Of a stretch of 64,000 bases of DNA, positions 1 through 7,527 are shown one piece after another (the first letter of the stretch is position 1; every line of letters begins with the position of its first letter). The translations under genes and the position numbers were made by a program. This stretch comes from Streptomyces sp. I05A-00742 (GTDB taxonomy: Bacteria > Actinomycetota > Actinomycetes > Streptomycetales > Streptomycetaceae): assembly GCF_013055795.1 (NCBI RefSeq), contig NZ_JABETO010000006.1:186001-250000 (forward strand), in the 5' to 3' direction. The notes below the pieces were generated by a model. That model saw only the letters and a program-made list of their open reading frames with translations, had not been told where the DNA came from and did no database searches.

Positions 1-30
1 ACCAAGGTCCTCCGTCCCGAGACCCACTGA
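1..30 (+). CDS. rpsF: rpsF 3' end, ribosomal protein S6 (partial)
   Basis: Only the last nine codons and the TGA stop are in the window; they read TKVLRPETH. That is the usual C-terminal end of actinobacterial ribosomal protein S6, and rpsF is normally the first gene of the rpsF-ssb-rpsR-rplI cluster that follows here. S6 binds 16S rRNA together with S18, which is encoded two genes downstream. The call rests on these few residues and the gene order; most of the gene lies upstream of the window. Confidence 0.8.
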   Translation, partial: TKVLRPETH

Positions 31-111
31 ACCCCCTCGGTTCAGAGGTAATCGGGCTGTATCGCAACGAGTAGCAAGCAGCCAGCAGCACACCCGCCGA
101 GAGGTTCACCC

Positions 112-699
112 ATGGCAGGCGAGACCGTCATCACGGTCGTCGGCAATCTCGTCGACGACCCCGAGCTGCGCTTCACCCCGTCCGGTGCGGCGGTCGCGAA
201 GTTCCGTGTCGCGTCCACTCCCCGCACCTTCGACCGCCAGACCAACGAATGGAAGGACGGCGAAAGCCTCTTCCTGACGTGCTCGGTGTGGCGGCAGGCG
301 GCGGAGAACGTCGCCGAGTCGCTCCAGCGCGGCATGCGCGTCATCGTGCAGGGCCGGCTGAAGCAGCGGTCCTACGAGGACCGCGAGGGCGTCAAGCGCA
401 CGGTCTACGAGCTCGACGTCGAAGAGGTCGGCGCCAGCCTGAAGAACGCGACGGCGAAGGTCACCAAGACCACCGGTCGCGGTGGCCAGGGTGGCTATGG
501 CGGCGGCAACGGCGGCGGCCAGGGCGGCGGCTGGGGCTCCGGTCCCAGCGCTCCGCAGGGCGGCGGCGGGGCTCCCGCCGACGACCCCTGGGCGACCGGC
601 GCTCCGTCCGGCGGCCAGCAGGGCGGCGGCGGAGGTGGCTGGGGCGGCGGCTCCGGCAACTCCGGCGGCGGTGGCTACTCCGACGAACCGCCCTTCTAG
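112..699 (+). CDS. ssb: single-stranded DNA-binding protein
   Basis: This 195-residue SSB coats single-stranded DNA during replication, repair and recombination. The first ~110 residues form the OB fold, starting [21 protein letters not shown] long Gly/Gln/Ser-rich flexible linker follows (about residues 120-188), and the chain ends in the acidic tip DEPPF that recruits partner proteins. The ATG is preceded by GAGAGG about 8 nt upstream (in cgccgagaggttcaccc). The gene sits between rpsF and rpsR in the standard ribosomal operon, so co-transcription with them is expected. The linker is strongly GC-rich and repetitive, which creates several spurious open frames on both strands. Confidence 0.97.
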   Translation: MAGETVITVVGNLVDDPELRFTPSGAAVAKFRVASTPRTFDRQTNEWKDGESLFLTCSVWRQAAENVAESLQRGMRVIVQGRLKQRSYEDREGVKRTVYELDVEEVGASLKNATAKVTKTTGRGGQGGYGGGNGGGQGGGWGSGPSAPQGGGGAPADDPWATGAPSGGQQGGGGGGWGGGSGNSGGGGYSDEPPF

Positions 700-780
700 G
701 CCCTCCGGGGCCCGGGCCGTCCCCGCGGCGGCCCGAAGGGCGACAGCACAAAAACTTCTTGATCACACTGGAGAGAGACA

Positions 781-1017
781 ATGGCTAAGCCGCCTCCGCG
801 CAAGCCTAAGAAGAAGGTCTGCGCTTTCTGCAAGGACAAGACCGCTTACGTGGACTACAAGGACACGAACATGCTGCGGAAGTTCATTTCCGACCGCGGC
901 AAGATCCGTGCCCGTCGCGTGACCGGCAACTGCACCCAGCACCAGCGTGACGTCGCCACGGCCGTGAAGAACAGCCGTGAGATGGCGCTGCTGCCCTACA
1001 CCTCGTCCGCGCGATAA
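781..1017 (+). CDS. rpsR: 30S ribosomal protein S18
   Basis: This 78-residue basic protein is ribosomal protein S18, which pairs with S6 on the platform of the small subunit. The sequence contains CAFCKDK near residues 14-20 and a later NCTQHQRD, so it keeps the cysteines of the metal-binding (C+) form of S18. Streptomyces carry alternative C- paralogues that are induced under zinc starvation, so this is the zinc-dependent housekeeping type by motif. GGAGAGAGACA lies just upstream of the ATG. It is followed 18 nt later by rplI. Confidence 0.97.
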   Translation: MAKPPPRKPKKKVCAFCKDKTAYVDYKDTNMLRKFISDRGKIRARRVTGNCTQHQRDVATAVKNSREMALLPYTSSAR

Positions 1018-1035
1018 GGGAAGGGTGACCAAGCA

Positions 1036-1482
1036 ATGAAGATCATCCTCACCCACGAGGTCTCCGGCCTCGGCACCGCCGGCGACGTCGTGGACGTCAA
1101 GGACGGCTACGCCCGCAACTACCTGGTCCCGCGCGGTTTCGCGATCCGCTGGACCAAGGGTGGCGAGAAGGACGTCGCTCAGATCCGCCGCGCTCGCAAG
1201 ATCCGCGAGATCGCCACGATCGAGCAGGCCAACGAGGTCAAGGGTCAGCTGGAGGGTGTCAAGGTCCGCCTGGCCACCCGCGCCGGCGAGGCCGGCCGTC
1301 TGTTCGGCTCCGTGACCCCCGCCGACATCGCTGCCGCGATCAAGGCTTCGGGCGGTCCCGAGGTGGACAAGCGCCGTGTCGAGGTGGGCTCGCCCATCAA
1401 GACCCTCGGTGCCCACCAGGTGTCCGTGCGCCTGCACGCCGACGTCGTCGCCAAGCTCGGCGTCGAGGTCATCGCCGCGTAA
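1036..1482 (+). CDS. rplI: 50S ribosomal protein L9
   Basis: This 148-residue protein has the classic L9 N-terminal motif [21 protein letters not shown], then the conserved [13 protein letters not shown], a long connecting helix and a C-terminal rRNA-binding domain. L9 binds 23S rRNA near the L1 stalk. The GGGAAGGGTGACCAAGCA leader supplies the ribosome binding site. It is the last gene of the rpsF-ssb-rpsR-rplI unit and is followed by a stem-loop terminator at 1513-1550. The length is normal for the family. Confidence 0.97.
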   Translation: MKIILTHEVSGLGTAGDVVDVKDGYARNYLVPRGFAIRWTKGGEKDVAQIRRARKIREIATIEQANEVKGQLEGVKVRLATRAGEAGRLFGSVTPADIAAAIKASGGPEVDKRRVEVGSPIKTLGAHQVSVRLHADVVAKLGVEVIAA

Positions 1483-1512
1483 GCGGAACGCCACGCCCGT
1501 GCGGTGTGGCGT

Positions 1513-1550
1513 GAGGAAGGGCCGTGCCTCTCGGGGTGCGGTCCTTCCTC
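1513..1550 (+). terminator. terminator hairpin after rplI
   Basis: A 12-bp stem (GAGGAAGGGCCG pairing with CGGTCCTTCCTC, one G-U pair) encloses a 14-nt loop, 30 nt after the rplI stop. There is no strong U tail, which is common in Streptomyces. The position fits transcription termination of the ribosomal operon. Confidence 0.65.
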
Positions 1551-1566
1551 CGTTCCAGGGACCTTT

Positions 1567-1695
1567 CTGAACGGCTCTGAACGGCTCCGAACGGCGTCTC
1601 TGAGGGGCGTCCCTGTGGGGCGGTCCCTGGGTAGGGCGGCGTCCCTGGGCAGGGCGTCTCTGTAGGGCGTCAGCTCCGAACCGGGTAGGGCGTCA
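1567..1695. repeat. degenerate GGGCGTCCCTG-type direct repeats
   Basis: Between the rplI terminator and the convergent MATE gene lie three short CTGAACGG/CCGAACGG copies. They are followed by five or six imperfect copies of GGGCGTCyCTGnGTAGG. The last copies run to the 3' end of the MATE gene. No coding sequence or protein-binding site is recognised in them. They look like slippage-generated filler. Confidence 0.6.
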
Positions 1696-3033
1696 GCCCC
1701 GGACCGCCCCGGTGACGATCCAGCGACCGGACCGTACGCGCAGCCACAGGGTCACCAGCCGCGCCGTCATCATCACGGTCATCGCCCCCCACAGCGCCGT
1801 GAGCCCGCCGCCCAGGGTCGGGACGAGCAGGGCGAGGGGCGCGAAGACCGCGAGCACCGCCAGCATCGCCCAGGCGAGGTAGGGGCCGTCCCCCGCGCCC
1901 ATCAGCACGCCGTCCAGGACGAAGACGACCCCGGCCACCGGCTGGCTGATCGCGGCGACCAGCAGGGCGGGCACCAGGAGGTCCCGTACGTCCGCGTCCG
2001 AGGTGAACAGCGGCGTGAACAGCGGCTGGGAGAGCACCACCAGGCCCCCCAGCACCACGCCCGTGACGATGCCCCACTGCACCATGCGGCGGCAGACAGC
2101 ACGCGCTTCGTCGGCGTCGTCGGCGCCCAGGTAGCGGCCGATGATGGACTGGCCGGCGATCGCGATGGCGTCGAGGGCGAAGGCCAGCAGGTTCCACAGG
2201 GACGTCACTATCTGGTTAGCGGCCACTTCCTGGTCCCCCAGCCGGGCCGCGACCGCGATCGAGATCATCATCACGGCGCGCAGCGCGAGCGTACGGACCA
2301 GCAGCGGTACGCCGGCCTGGGCGCAGGCCCGGATGCCCGCGGCGTCCGGGCGCAGCGACGCGCCGTGCCGCCGGGCGCCCCGGACGACGACGGTGAGGTA
2401 GGCGGCGGCCATGGCGGCCTGGGCCGCGACGGTGCCCCAGGCCGAGCCGGCGATGCCCCAGCCGGCCCCGTAGACGAACGCGAGGTTGAGCGCCGCGTTG
2501 GCGGCGAAGCCCGCGACGGCCACGTAGAGCGGGGTCCTGGAGTTCTGGAGGCCGCGCAGGACGCCGGTGGCGGCGAGTACGGCCAGCATGGCGGGGATGC
2601 CCAGGGCGCTGATGCGCAGGTAGGTGGTGGCGTGCGGGGCGGCCTCGGGGGAGGCGCCGAAGAGGTCGACGAGGGCAGGGGCGCCGGCCAGGACCGCGAG
2701 GGCGACGGCGGAGCCGAGCAGCAGGGCGAGCCAGATGCCGTCCATGCCCTGCCGGATGGCGGCCGGTAGGTCGCCGGCGCCCACGCGCCGGGAGACGGCG
2801 GCGGTGGTGGCGTAGGCGAGGAAGACGAAGACGCCGACGGCGGTGGTGAGGAGGGGGCCGGCCACGCCGAGACCGGCGAGCTGGGCCGTGCCGAGGTGGC
2901 CGACGATGGCGGTGTCGACCATCAGGAAGAGGGGTTCGGCGACCAGTGCGCCGAAGGCCGGCACGGCCAGGGCGAGTATCTCGCGGTCGTGCCGCCGGGA
3001 AGTGCGCGGCTCGCGCGCGAGTGCTTCGCTCAC
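1693..3033 (-). CDS. MATE family efflux transporter
   Basis: This 446-residue polytopic membrane protein has about 12 hydrophobic segments and the MATE signatures EPLFLMVDTAIVGHLG near the N-terminus and DAIAIAGQSIIGRYLGA in the second half. Such proteins export cationic or polyketide-like compounds using a Na+ or H+ gradient across the cytoplasmic membrane. The length is typical of the DinF-like subgroup. The gene is convergent with rplI and divergent from dnaB, an arrangement well known in Streptomyces. The substrate cannot be read from the sequence. Confidence 0.92.
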   Translation of the reverse strand: MSEALAREPRTSRRHDREILALAVPAFGALVAEPLFLMVDTAIVGHLGTAQLAGLGVAGPLLTTAVGVFVFLAYATTAAVSRRVGAGDLPAAIRQGMDGIWLALLLGSAVALAVLAGAPALVDLFGASPEAAPHATTYLRISALGIPAMLAVLAATGVLRGLQNSRTPLYVAVAGFAANAALNLAFVYGAGWGIAGSAWGTVAAQAAMAAAYLTVVVRGARRHGASLRPDAAGIRACAQAGVPLLVRTLALRAVMMISIAVAARLGDQEVAANQIVTSLWNLLAFALDAIAIAGQSIIGRYLGADDADEARAVCRRMVQWGIVTGVVLGGLVVLSQPLFTPLFTSDADVRDLLVPALLVAAISQPVAGVVFVLDGVLMGAGDGPYLAWAMLAVLAVFAPLALLVPTLGGGLTALWGAMTVMMTARLVTLWLRVRSGRWIVTGAVRG

Positions 3034-3537
3034 ACGTGCTATTCAATCTTCCACAGGTAATAAGTGCAAGGGCCATGTGATGCTTACCTGTGTCGGCGAG
3101 GTGTGATCTTCTCTGCGCCGTTTGTCGCGATCCGGCCCCCCGGGAAAAACTTTTTCTCCTCAACAGCCGGTGGATCGTAAAAGTGCAGGTCAGACTGGGT
3201 GCTCAAGGTGGGGTGAGGTTTTGTCCACAGCGGTTTCCCCCGGCTCGTGCACAGGATCGGGGGGGTTCTCCACAGGATGGGGCCGTTCATCCACACGTCC
3301 TGTGGATAACCAGATTGGCTGACGGTGCCCGCGGGCCTACCGTGGACCGGCGCCCGCCGTCCGTTTCCGTTCCGTCCCGCGCCTCCGGACACCCCGTCCG
3401 GGCTCCGCGCGGAACCTCGGAAACCGCTTCGGACTCGCCGTGCGGTAAGCGGAGTCGGGCGTCCTGTTTGTCGGAGCCGTGCCGTAAGAAAGAGGTGCGC
3501 GGCGAGGTCCGCGCCGCGGACGGGAGGAGGTGGCAGG
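3034..3537. other. MATE-dnaB intergenic region
   Basis: This 504-bp divergent region holds no convincing gene. Its MATE-proximal part is relatively AT-rich (around 3040-3190) and probably carries the MATE promoter. The middle holds the DnaA-box-like cluster listed separately (3221-3309). The part next to dnaB is GC-rich and ends in the GGGAGGAGG ribosome binding site of dnaB. Confidence 0.7.
3221..3309. promoter_or_regulatory. cluster of four DnaA-box-like 9-mers upstream of dnaB
   Basis: Four matches to the streptomycete DnaA box (consensus TTGTCCACA) lie within 89 bp. They are TTGTCCACA at 3221-3229 (exact), TTCTCCACA at 3266-3274, TCATCCACA at 3287-3295, and TGTGGATAA at 3301-3309, which is TTATCCACA on the minus strand. 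Three point one way and one the other. The box sequences are seen directly. That DnaA binds here and regulates dnaB, or is titrated by the site, is inference. Confidence 0.6.
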
Positions 3538-6252
3538 GTGAGCGTCCACGAGCCCATGGACGGCCCATGGGGCGACGAGGGCCCCGGCGACCGCCTGCCG
3601 TTCCCCCGCTCCCGCCGGGGTGAGGGCAAGGGCCGTGGCGAGCAGCGCGACGGTGACGAGGGGGGCTCCTGGCAGGGCTCCCAGGACAGCGGCTTCGAAC
3701 GCGTCCCGCCGCAGGACCTCGACGCCGAGCAGTCGGTTCTGGGCGGCATGCTGCTGTCCAAGGACGCGATCGCCGACGTCGTCGAGGTCCTCAAGGGCAA
3801 CGACTTCTACCGGCCCGCCCACGAGACCGTCTACCAGGCCATCCTCGACCTCTACGCCAAGGGCGAGCCGGCCGACCCGATCACCGTGGCCGCCGAGCTC
3901 ACCAAGCGCGGCGAGATCTCCCGCGTCGGTGGCGCGGCCTATCTGCACACCCTGGTCCAGACCGTCCCGACCGCCGCCAACGCCGAGTACTACGCCGAGA
4001 TCGTCCACGAGCGCGCCGTCCTGCGCCGTCTGGTCGAGGCCGGTACCCGCATCACCCAGATGGGATACGCGGCCGACGGCGACGTCGACGACATCGTCAA
4101 CAACGCACAGGCCGAGATCTACGCGGTCACCGAGCAGCGGACCAGCGAGGACTACCTCCCGCTGTCCGGCATCATGGAGGGCGCGCTCGACGAGATCGAG
4201 GCGATCGGCTCCCGCAGCGGCCAGATGTCCGGCGTCCCCACGGGCTTCACCGATCTCGACGCCCTGACCAACGGTCTGCACCCCGGCCAGATGATCGTCA
4301 TCGCGGCCCGTCCCGCGATGGGCAAGGCGCTCGCCCTCGACACGCCCCTGCCCACTCCCACCGGGTGGACGACGATGGGCGAGGTACGGGTCGGGGAATT
4401 CCTGGTCGGCGCCGACGGAAAGCCGACGCGGGTGGTCGCCGCCACGGACGTCATGACCGACCGCCCCTGCTACGAGGTCGTGTTCGACGACGGGACGACG
4501 GTCGTCGCCGACGCGGAGCACCAGTGGCTGACCGACACCCGGGCCTCCCGCAGGTCTGCCCAGGAGCGCGGGCGTGAGCGGACGGCCTTCGCCTCGGTCA
4601 GGACGACCAAGGAGATCGCCGAGACGGTGCGCTGCGGCACCGACCGGCGGATGAATCACTCGGTGCGGAACGCGGCCGCTCTCGACCTCCCTCACCGGGA
4701 GCTCGTCGTCCCGCCGTACACGCTCGGCGCGTGGCTGGGCGACGGCCACAGCGATGCCGCGCGCATCACCACGGCAGACCCCGAGATCCTGCGTCGCGTC
4801 GCGCGGGACGGCATCCAAGTGCGACAGATCGGCGACTCGATCACCTACGCACTGAGCCATGACGTGGAGAAGCCGCAGTTGCCCGAGCGGTCCTGTGTGG
4901 TCTGCGGAACGACCTTCGTTCCGAAGGTCGCCCACGTGCGGAGTTGCGGCCAGTCGTGCGGAGGGAAGGCCCGGACGGTCTCCGAACCGGTTCCGCGGAC
5001 GGTGTGCGTCGACTGCGGCGCGGTGTGCTCCTCGCCGTACGCCACGCCCCGATGCGCGCCCTGCACGCGGAGCCACGGCAGCCTGCTCGTGACGCTGCGC
5101 GCTCTCGGTGTCCTGGGTGACAAGCACATCCCCCAGGACTACCTGCGGGCCTCCGTGGAACAGCGGCGGGCGCTGCTCGCCGGTCTGCTGGACACGGATG
5201 GAACGGTCAACAGCACAGGATCCGTACAGTTCGCCGTCACGAGTGAGGCGCTCGCCGACGGCTTCTGCGAGTTGATCGCCGGCCTTGGATACCGCTACGG
5301 AAGGCACACCAGGAGCGTCGAGGGACGCTCTCCGAAGTCATCCGTCCTCCATGTCATCACCTTCACCCCCGCCGACGACGTCTTCGCTCTGGAACGCAAG
5401 CAGCGTGTGCACGACGAGCGGCGTCGACCGGCCGGTCCCAGGACTGGGCAGCGGTTCATCGCGGAGGTCCGGGAGGTGGCGAGCGTCCCCGTCCGCTGTG
5501 TTCAGGTGGACAACGCGGACCACATGTACCTGGCCACCCGGTCGATGGTCCCCACGCACAACTCGACCCTCGCCCTGGACTTCGCCCGCGCCTGCTCGAT
5601 CAAGAGCAACCTGCCGAGCGTCATCTTCTCCCTCGAAATGGGCCGCAACGAGATCGCGATGCGACTCCTGTCGGCCGAGGCGCGCGTCGCCCTGCACCAC
5701 ATGCGCTCCGGCTCCATGACGGACGAGGACTGGACGCGCCTCGCCCGCCGTATGCCCGACGTCTCCAACGCCCCCCTCTACATCGACGACTCCCCGAACC
5801 TGTCGATGATGGAGATCCGCGCGAAGTGCCGTCGCCTCAAGCAGCGGAACGACCTGAAGCTCGTCGTCATCGACTACCTCCAGCTGATGCAGTCGGGCGG
5901 CGCCCGCCGCCCCGAGAGCCGGCAGCAGGAAGTCTCCGACATGTCCCGTAACCTCAAGCTCCTCGCCAAGGAGCTGGAGGTCCCCGTGATCGCCCTCTCC
6001 CAGCTGAACCGAGGCCCCGAGCAGCGGACGGACAAGAAGCCGATGGTCTCCGACCTCCGTGAGTCCGGCTCCATCGAGCAGGACGCCGACATGGTCATCC
6101 TGCTGCACCGCGAGGACGCCTACGAGAAGGAGTCCCCCCGTGCCGGTGAGGCCGACCTGATCGTGGCCAAGCACCGTAACGGCCCGACGGCCACGATCAC
6201 AGTGGCCTTCCAGGGGCACTACTCGCGGTTCGTGGACATGGCGCAGACGTAG
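3538..6252 (+). CDS. dnaB: replicative DNA helicase DnaB with in-frame intein
   Basis: DnaB unwinds DNA at the replication fork as a hexamer. The precursor is 904 residues and the spliced protein would be 492, normal for the family. The GTG at 3538 is chosen because GGGAGGAGG lies upstream and the product starts VSVHEPMDG. The N-terminal domain begins around VPPQDLDAEQSVLGGML. The RecA-like domain has Walker A as AARPAMGK, interrupted directly after the lysine by the intein, then STLALDFA. Walker B is LKLVVIDYLQLM, and LSQLNRGPEQR and DLRESGSIEQDADMV follow. Helicase activity requires removal of the intein, because the insertion splits the nucleotide-binding loop. The upstream region carries DnaA-like boxes. 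Confidence 0.96.
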   Translation: MSVHEPMDGPWGDEGPGDRLPFPRSRRGEGKGRGEQRDGDEGGSWQGSQDSGFERVPPQDLDAEQSVLGGMLLSKDAIADVVEVLKGNDFYRPAHETVYQAILDLYAKGEPADPITVAAELTKRGEISRVGGAAYLHTLVQTVPTAANAEYYAEIVHERAVLRRLVEAGTRITQMGYAADGDVDDIVNNAQAEIYAVTEQRTSEDYLPLSGIMEGALDEIEAIGSRSGQMSGVPTGFTDLDALTNGLHPGQMIVIAARPAMGKALALDTPLPTPTGWTTMGEVRVGEFLVGADGKPTRVVAATDVMTDRPCYEVVFDDGTTVVADAEHQWLTDTRASRRSAQERGRERTAFASVRTTKEIAETVRCGTDRRMNHSVRNAAALDLPHRELVVPPYTLGAWLGDGHSDAARITTADPEILRRVARDGIQVRQIGDSITYALSHDVEKPQLPERSCVVCGTTFVPKVAHVRSCGQSCGGKARTVSEPVPRTVCVDCGAVCSSPYATPRCAPCTRSHGSLLVTLRALGVLGDKHIPQDYLRASVEQRRALLAGLLDTDGTVNSTGSVQFAVTSEALADGFCELIAGLGYRYGRHTRSVEGRSPKSSVLHVITFTPADDVFALERKQRVHDERRRPAGPRTGQRFIAEVREVASVPVRCVQVDNADHMYLATRSMVPTHNSTLALDFARACSIKSNLPSVIFSLEMGRNEIAMRLLSAEARVALHHMRSGSMTDEDWTRLARRMPDVSNAPLYIDDSPNLSMMEIRAKCRRLKQRNDLKLVVIDYLQLMQSGGARRPESRQQEVSDMSRNLKLLAKELEVPVIALSQLNRGPEQRTDKKPMVSDLRESGSIEQDADMVILLHREDAYEKESPRAGEADLIVAKHRNGPTATITVAFQGHYSRFVDMAQT
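4327..5562 (+). mobile_element. class 3 intein with LAGLIDADG-type endonuclease in DnaB P-loop
   Basis: This 412-residue in-frame insertion lies between GK and ST of the DnaB Walker A motif (precursor residues 264-675). It starts with Ala (ALALDTPLP) instead of Cys or Ser and ends in PTHN followed by extein Ser. His65 and Trp67 (EHQW) form block B, Cys391 lies in block F (VRCVQVDN) and Thr410 in block G. Together these give the Trp-Cys-Thr set described for class 3 inteins such as mycobacteriophage Bethlehem DnaB. The endonuclease motifs are LGAWLGDGH and LLAGLLDTDGTV. Between them are two cysteine clusters (CVVC...CGQSC and CVDC...CAPC) that look like zinc ribbons. It could home into intein-free dnaB alleles. 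Confidence 0.9.
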
Positions 6253-6361
6253 GGCCTCTTTTGTAGGGTCTCAAAAGCCTTGGCAGAATCTCACGGCAGT
6301 TGGCAGGTGGATGGCAGAAATGCCACTGTCGTGAGACTCGCAGTTGTCCTGTCGCACTGAA

Positions 6362-6410
6362 GCTGTCGGATTCTCATTGCTTCTCGTTCGCGCTGTCGGA
6401 TTCTCATTGC
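6362..6410. repeat. two 19-bp direct repeats, 30-bp period
   Basis: The sequence GCTGTCGGATTCTCATTGC occurs exactly at 6362-6380 and again at 6392-6410. Its reverse complement carries ATGAGAATCC, related to GTGAGACTCGCAG at 6331-6343, to the inverted GTGAGATTCTGCC at about 6284-6296 and to ATGAGACTCGCAG at 8936-8948. Arrays of about 20-bp sites are typical of Tn7-like transposon ends, where TnsB binds. That role is inferred here. Confidence 0.6.
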
Positions 6411-6528
6411 GTCACGCGCTGAGCAGGGACGTTTGCCCCGTACATGGGGTTTGATCTCATTTCCTGGTCCGGTTCTCGCTGTACCTGTCACGGTCGTTTT
6501 CGGCAGGTACGCGGAGCCGGGGGTAGCG

Positions 6529-6690
6529 ATGGACCTGGGTCTGGTCGATGTCGGGTGGGCTGACGGTGAGGGCGGACGGGCTGCGGAAGTTCGTGCTGGA
6601 GGCTGTGTCCCGGGTTCGGTTCGAGTCGGGGCTCCCGGTGCGGCAGTTCACGTCGTACCGCGGGCATCGCCATTGGAACCCAGGACCCCC
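6529..6690 (+). pseudogene. TnsA-like transposase endonuclease fragment
   Basis: One reading frame encodes FESGLPVRQFTSYRGHRHWN. This resembles the N-terminal segment (PVRxFxSYRGxRxxxG) of TnsA-like heteromeric transposase endonuclease subunits common in Streptomyces. An adjacent frame supplies VGWADGEGGRAAEV, which would precede it in an intact protein, so a frameshift probably separates them. The catalytic part that should follow is missing. The fragment is only about 50 residues, so recognition is tentative. A TniQ-like fragment in the same orientation lies at 10517-10805. Confidence 0.45.
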
Positions 6691-7063
6691 TCTACCGGGG
6701 GCTCTGCCTCTATCGAGACCGCGACTTCCGTGAAAGCCAGGGAACTTGAGAATCCAGGGCTGCCGCCTTCTCGAACGACCTGGCATTCCGGCAGGTCAAC
6801 GGCTCGTCAGCTGACAGATGCACTTCGACAGGACAGCAGTTCAGAGGCTTCACTCGTTTGGTTGGCTCGGGCGGTAGTCCGGGTCATGAAGTCTGTTTGA
6901 GACCGGGTTGTCTGAACTGTGCTTCGCCTACAGCTACTCGTTCTATGGGAACGGTGGCGGGTACGAAAGACCCGGAAGCATTTCGGGTTTCGGGAGTGTC
7001 CGGTCGCGGATGCGGAGAAGCTGACCGAGTGGCTGGCAATAGGCTCAGCAGACCCGGCATCGG

Positions 7064-7435
7064 TTAGGAGGCTCGGATATTGCGGCGTACGGCGTCGAGG
7101 TAGTCGGTGATGGCTTGGTGGTTCTTGGTGAGGCATTCGATTTTTTCGGCCATGCGGTCGCGTTCGTGTTCGAGCGTTGCGACCATGTCTGGCGTGACGT
7201 AGGGCATGTGGATCGTGCGGGGGGTGTTCAGGCAGGGCAGGATCTGCTTGATGATCCGTGTGGGCAGCCCTGCGTCGAGCAGGCCTCGTACCTGGAGAAC
7301 CCGGTCAACGACGTACTCCTCATAGTCCCGGTATCCGTTGGGCAGTCGATTTGCCTCGATCAGTTCCTGCTCCTCGTAGTAGCGCAGCAACCTCATCGGA
7401 GTCCGGGTGCGCGTCGACAGCTCACCGATCCGCAT
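7064..7435 (-). CDS. MerR family transcriptional regulator
   Basis: This 123-residue protein starts MRIGELSTRTRTPMRLLRYY, the standard MerR winged-helix DNA-binding start, followed by EEQELIEANRLPNGYRDY and a C-terminal dimerisation coiled coil (about residues 85-118). There is no cysteine-rich metal-binding loop, so it is not an obvious metal sensor. It is divergent from the MFS exporter at 7528, with only 92 bp between them, so it very probably controls that exporter and itself. MerR proteins activate promoters with overlong spacers. The ligand is unknown. The stop is TAA and local GC is below that of the core genes, consistent with acquired DNA. Confidence 0.9.
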   Translation of the reverse strand: MRIGELSTRTRTPMRLLRYYEEQELIEANRLPNGYRDYEEYVVDRVLQVRGLLDAGLPTRIIKQILPCLNTPRTIHMPYVTPDMVATLEHERDRMAEKIECLTKNHQAITDYLDAVRRNIRAS

Positions 7436-7488
7436 ATCCCTCTCCTCGCCCTCTGTGGCTGGCGTTGTGTGACTCAGCGGACACCGAT

Positions 7489-7515
7489 TTGACCCTCACA
7501 CTGATGTCACCCTTT
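7489..7515 (+). promoter_or_regulatory. candidate MerR-controlled promoter of the MFS gene
   Basis: TTGACC at 7489-7494 is a good -35. The following segment CTCACACTGATGTCACCCT is flanked by an AT-rich TTGATCAT that could serve as -10. The long spacing and the position between the divergent MerR and MFS genes fit a MerR-type promoter. No perfect inverted repeat was found, so the exact operator is uncertain. Confidence 0.4.
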
Positions 7516-7527
7516 GATCATAAGGCC

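Larger units (their letters stand above)
6253..7063. other. gene-poor mobile-element wreckage downstream of dnaB
   Basis: No intact gene is seen here. The region has lower GC than its neighbours. It contains a set of short TGAGA-type repeats (6285-6410), a fragment resembling the N-terminus of TnsA-like transposase subunits (6529-6690), and a stretch at about 6919-7045 that encodes RKTRKHFGFRECPVADAEKL followed by TEWLA. That last piece resembles the N-terminal DUF4158 region of Tn3-family transposases only weakly. The mixture suggests repeated insertion and deletion next to dnaB. Confidence 0.55.

Noticed and set aside
3221..3309. Chromosomal replication origin
   Set aside because: Only four boxes, no dnaA/dnaN neighbours and no AT-rich unwinding region of the expected size. 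It is treated as a regulatory cluster.
6362..6410. Possible CRISPR array
   Set aside because: Only two 19-bp repeats with an 11-bp gap and no cas genes; they fit element-end repeats better.
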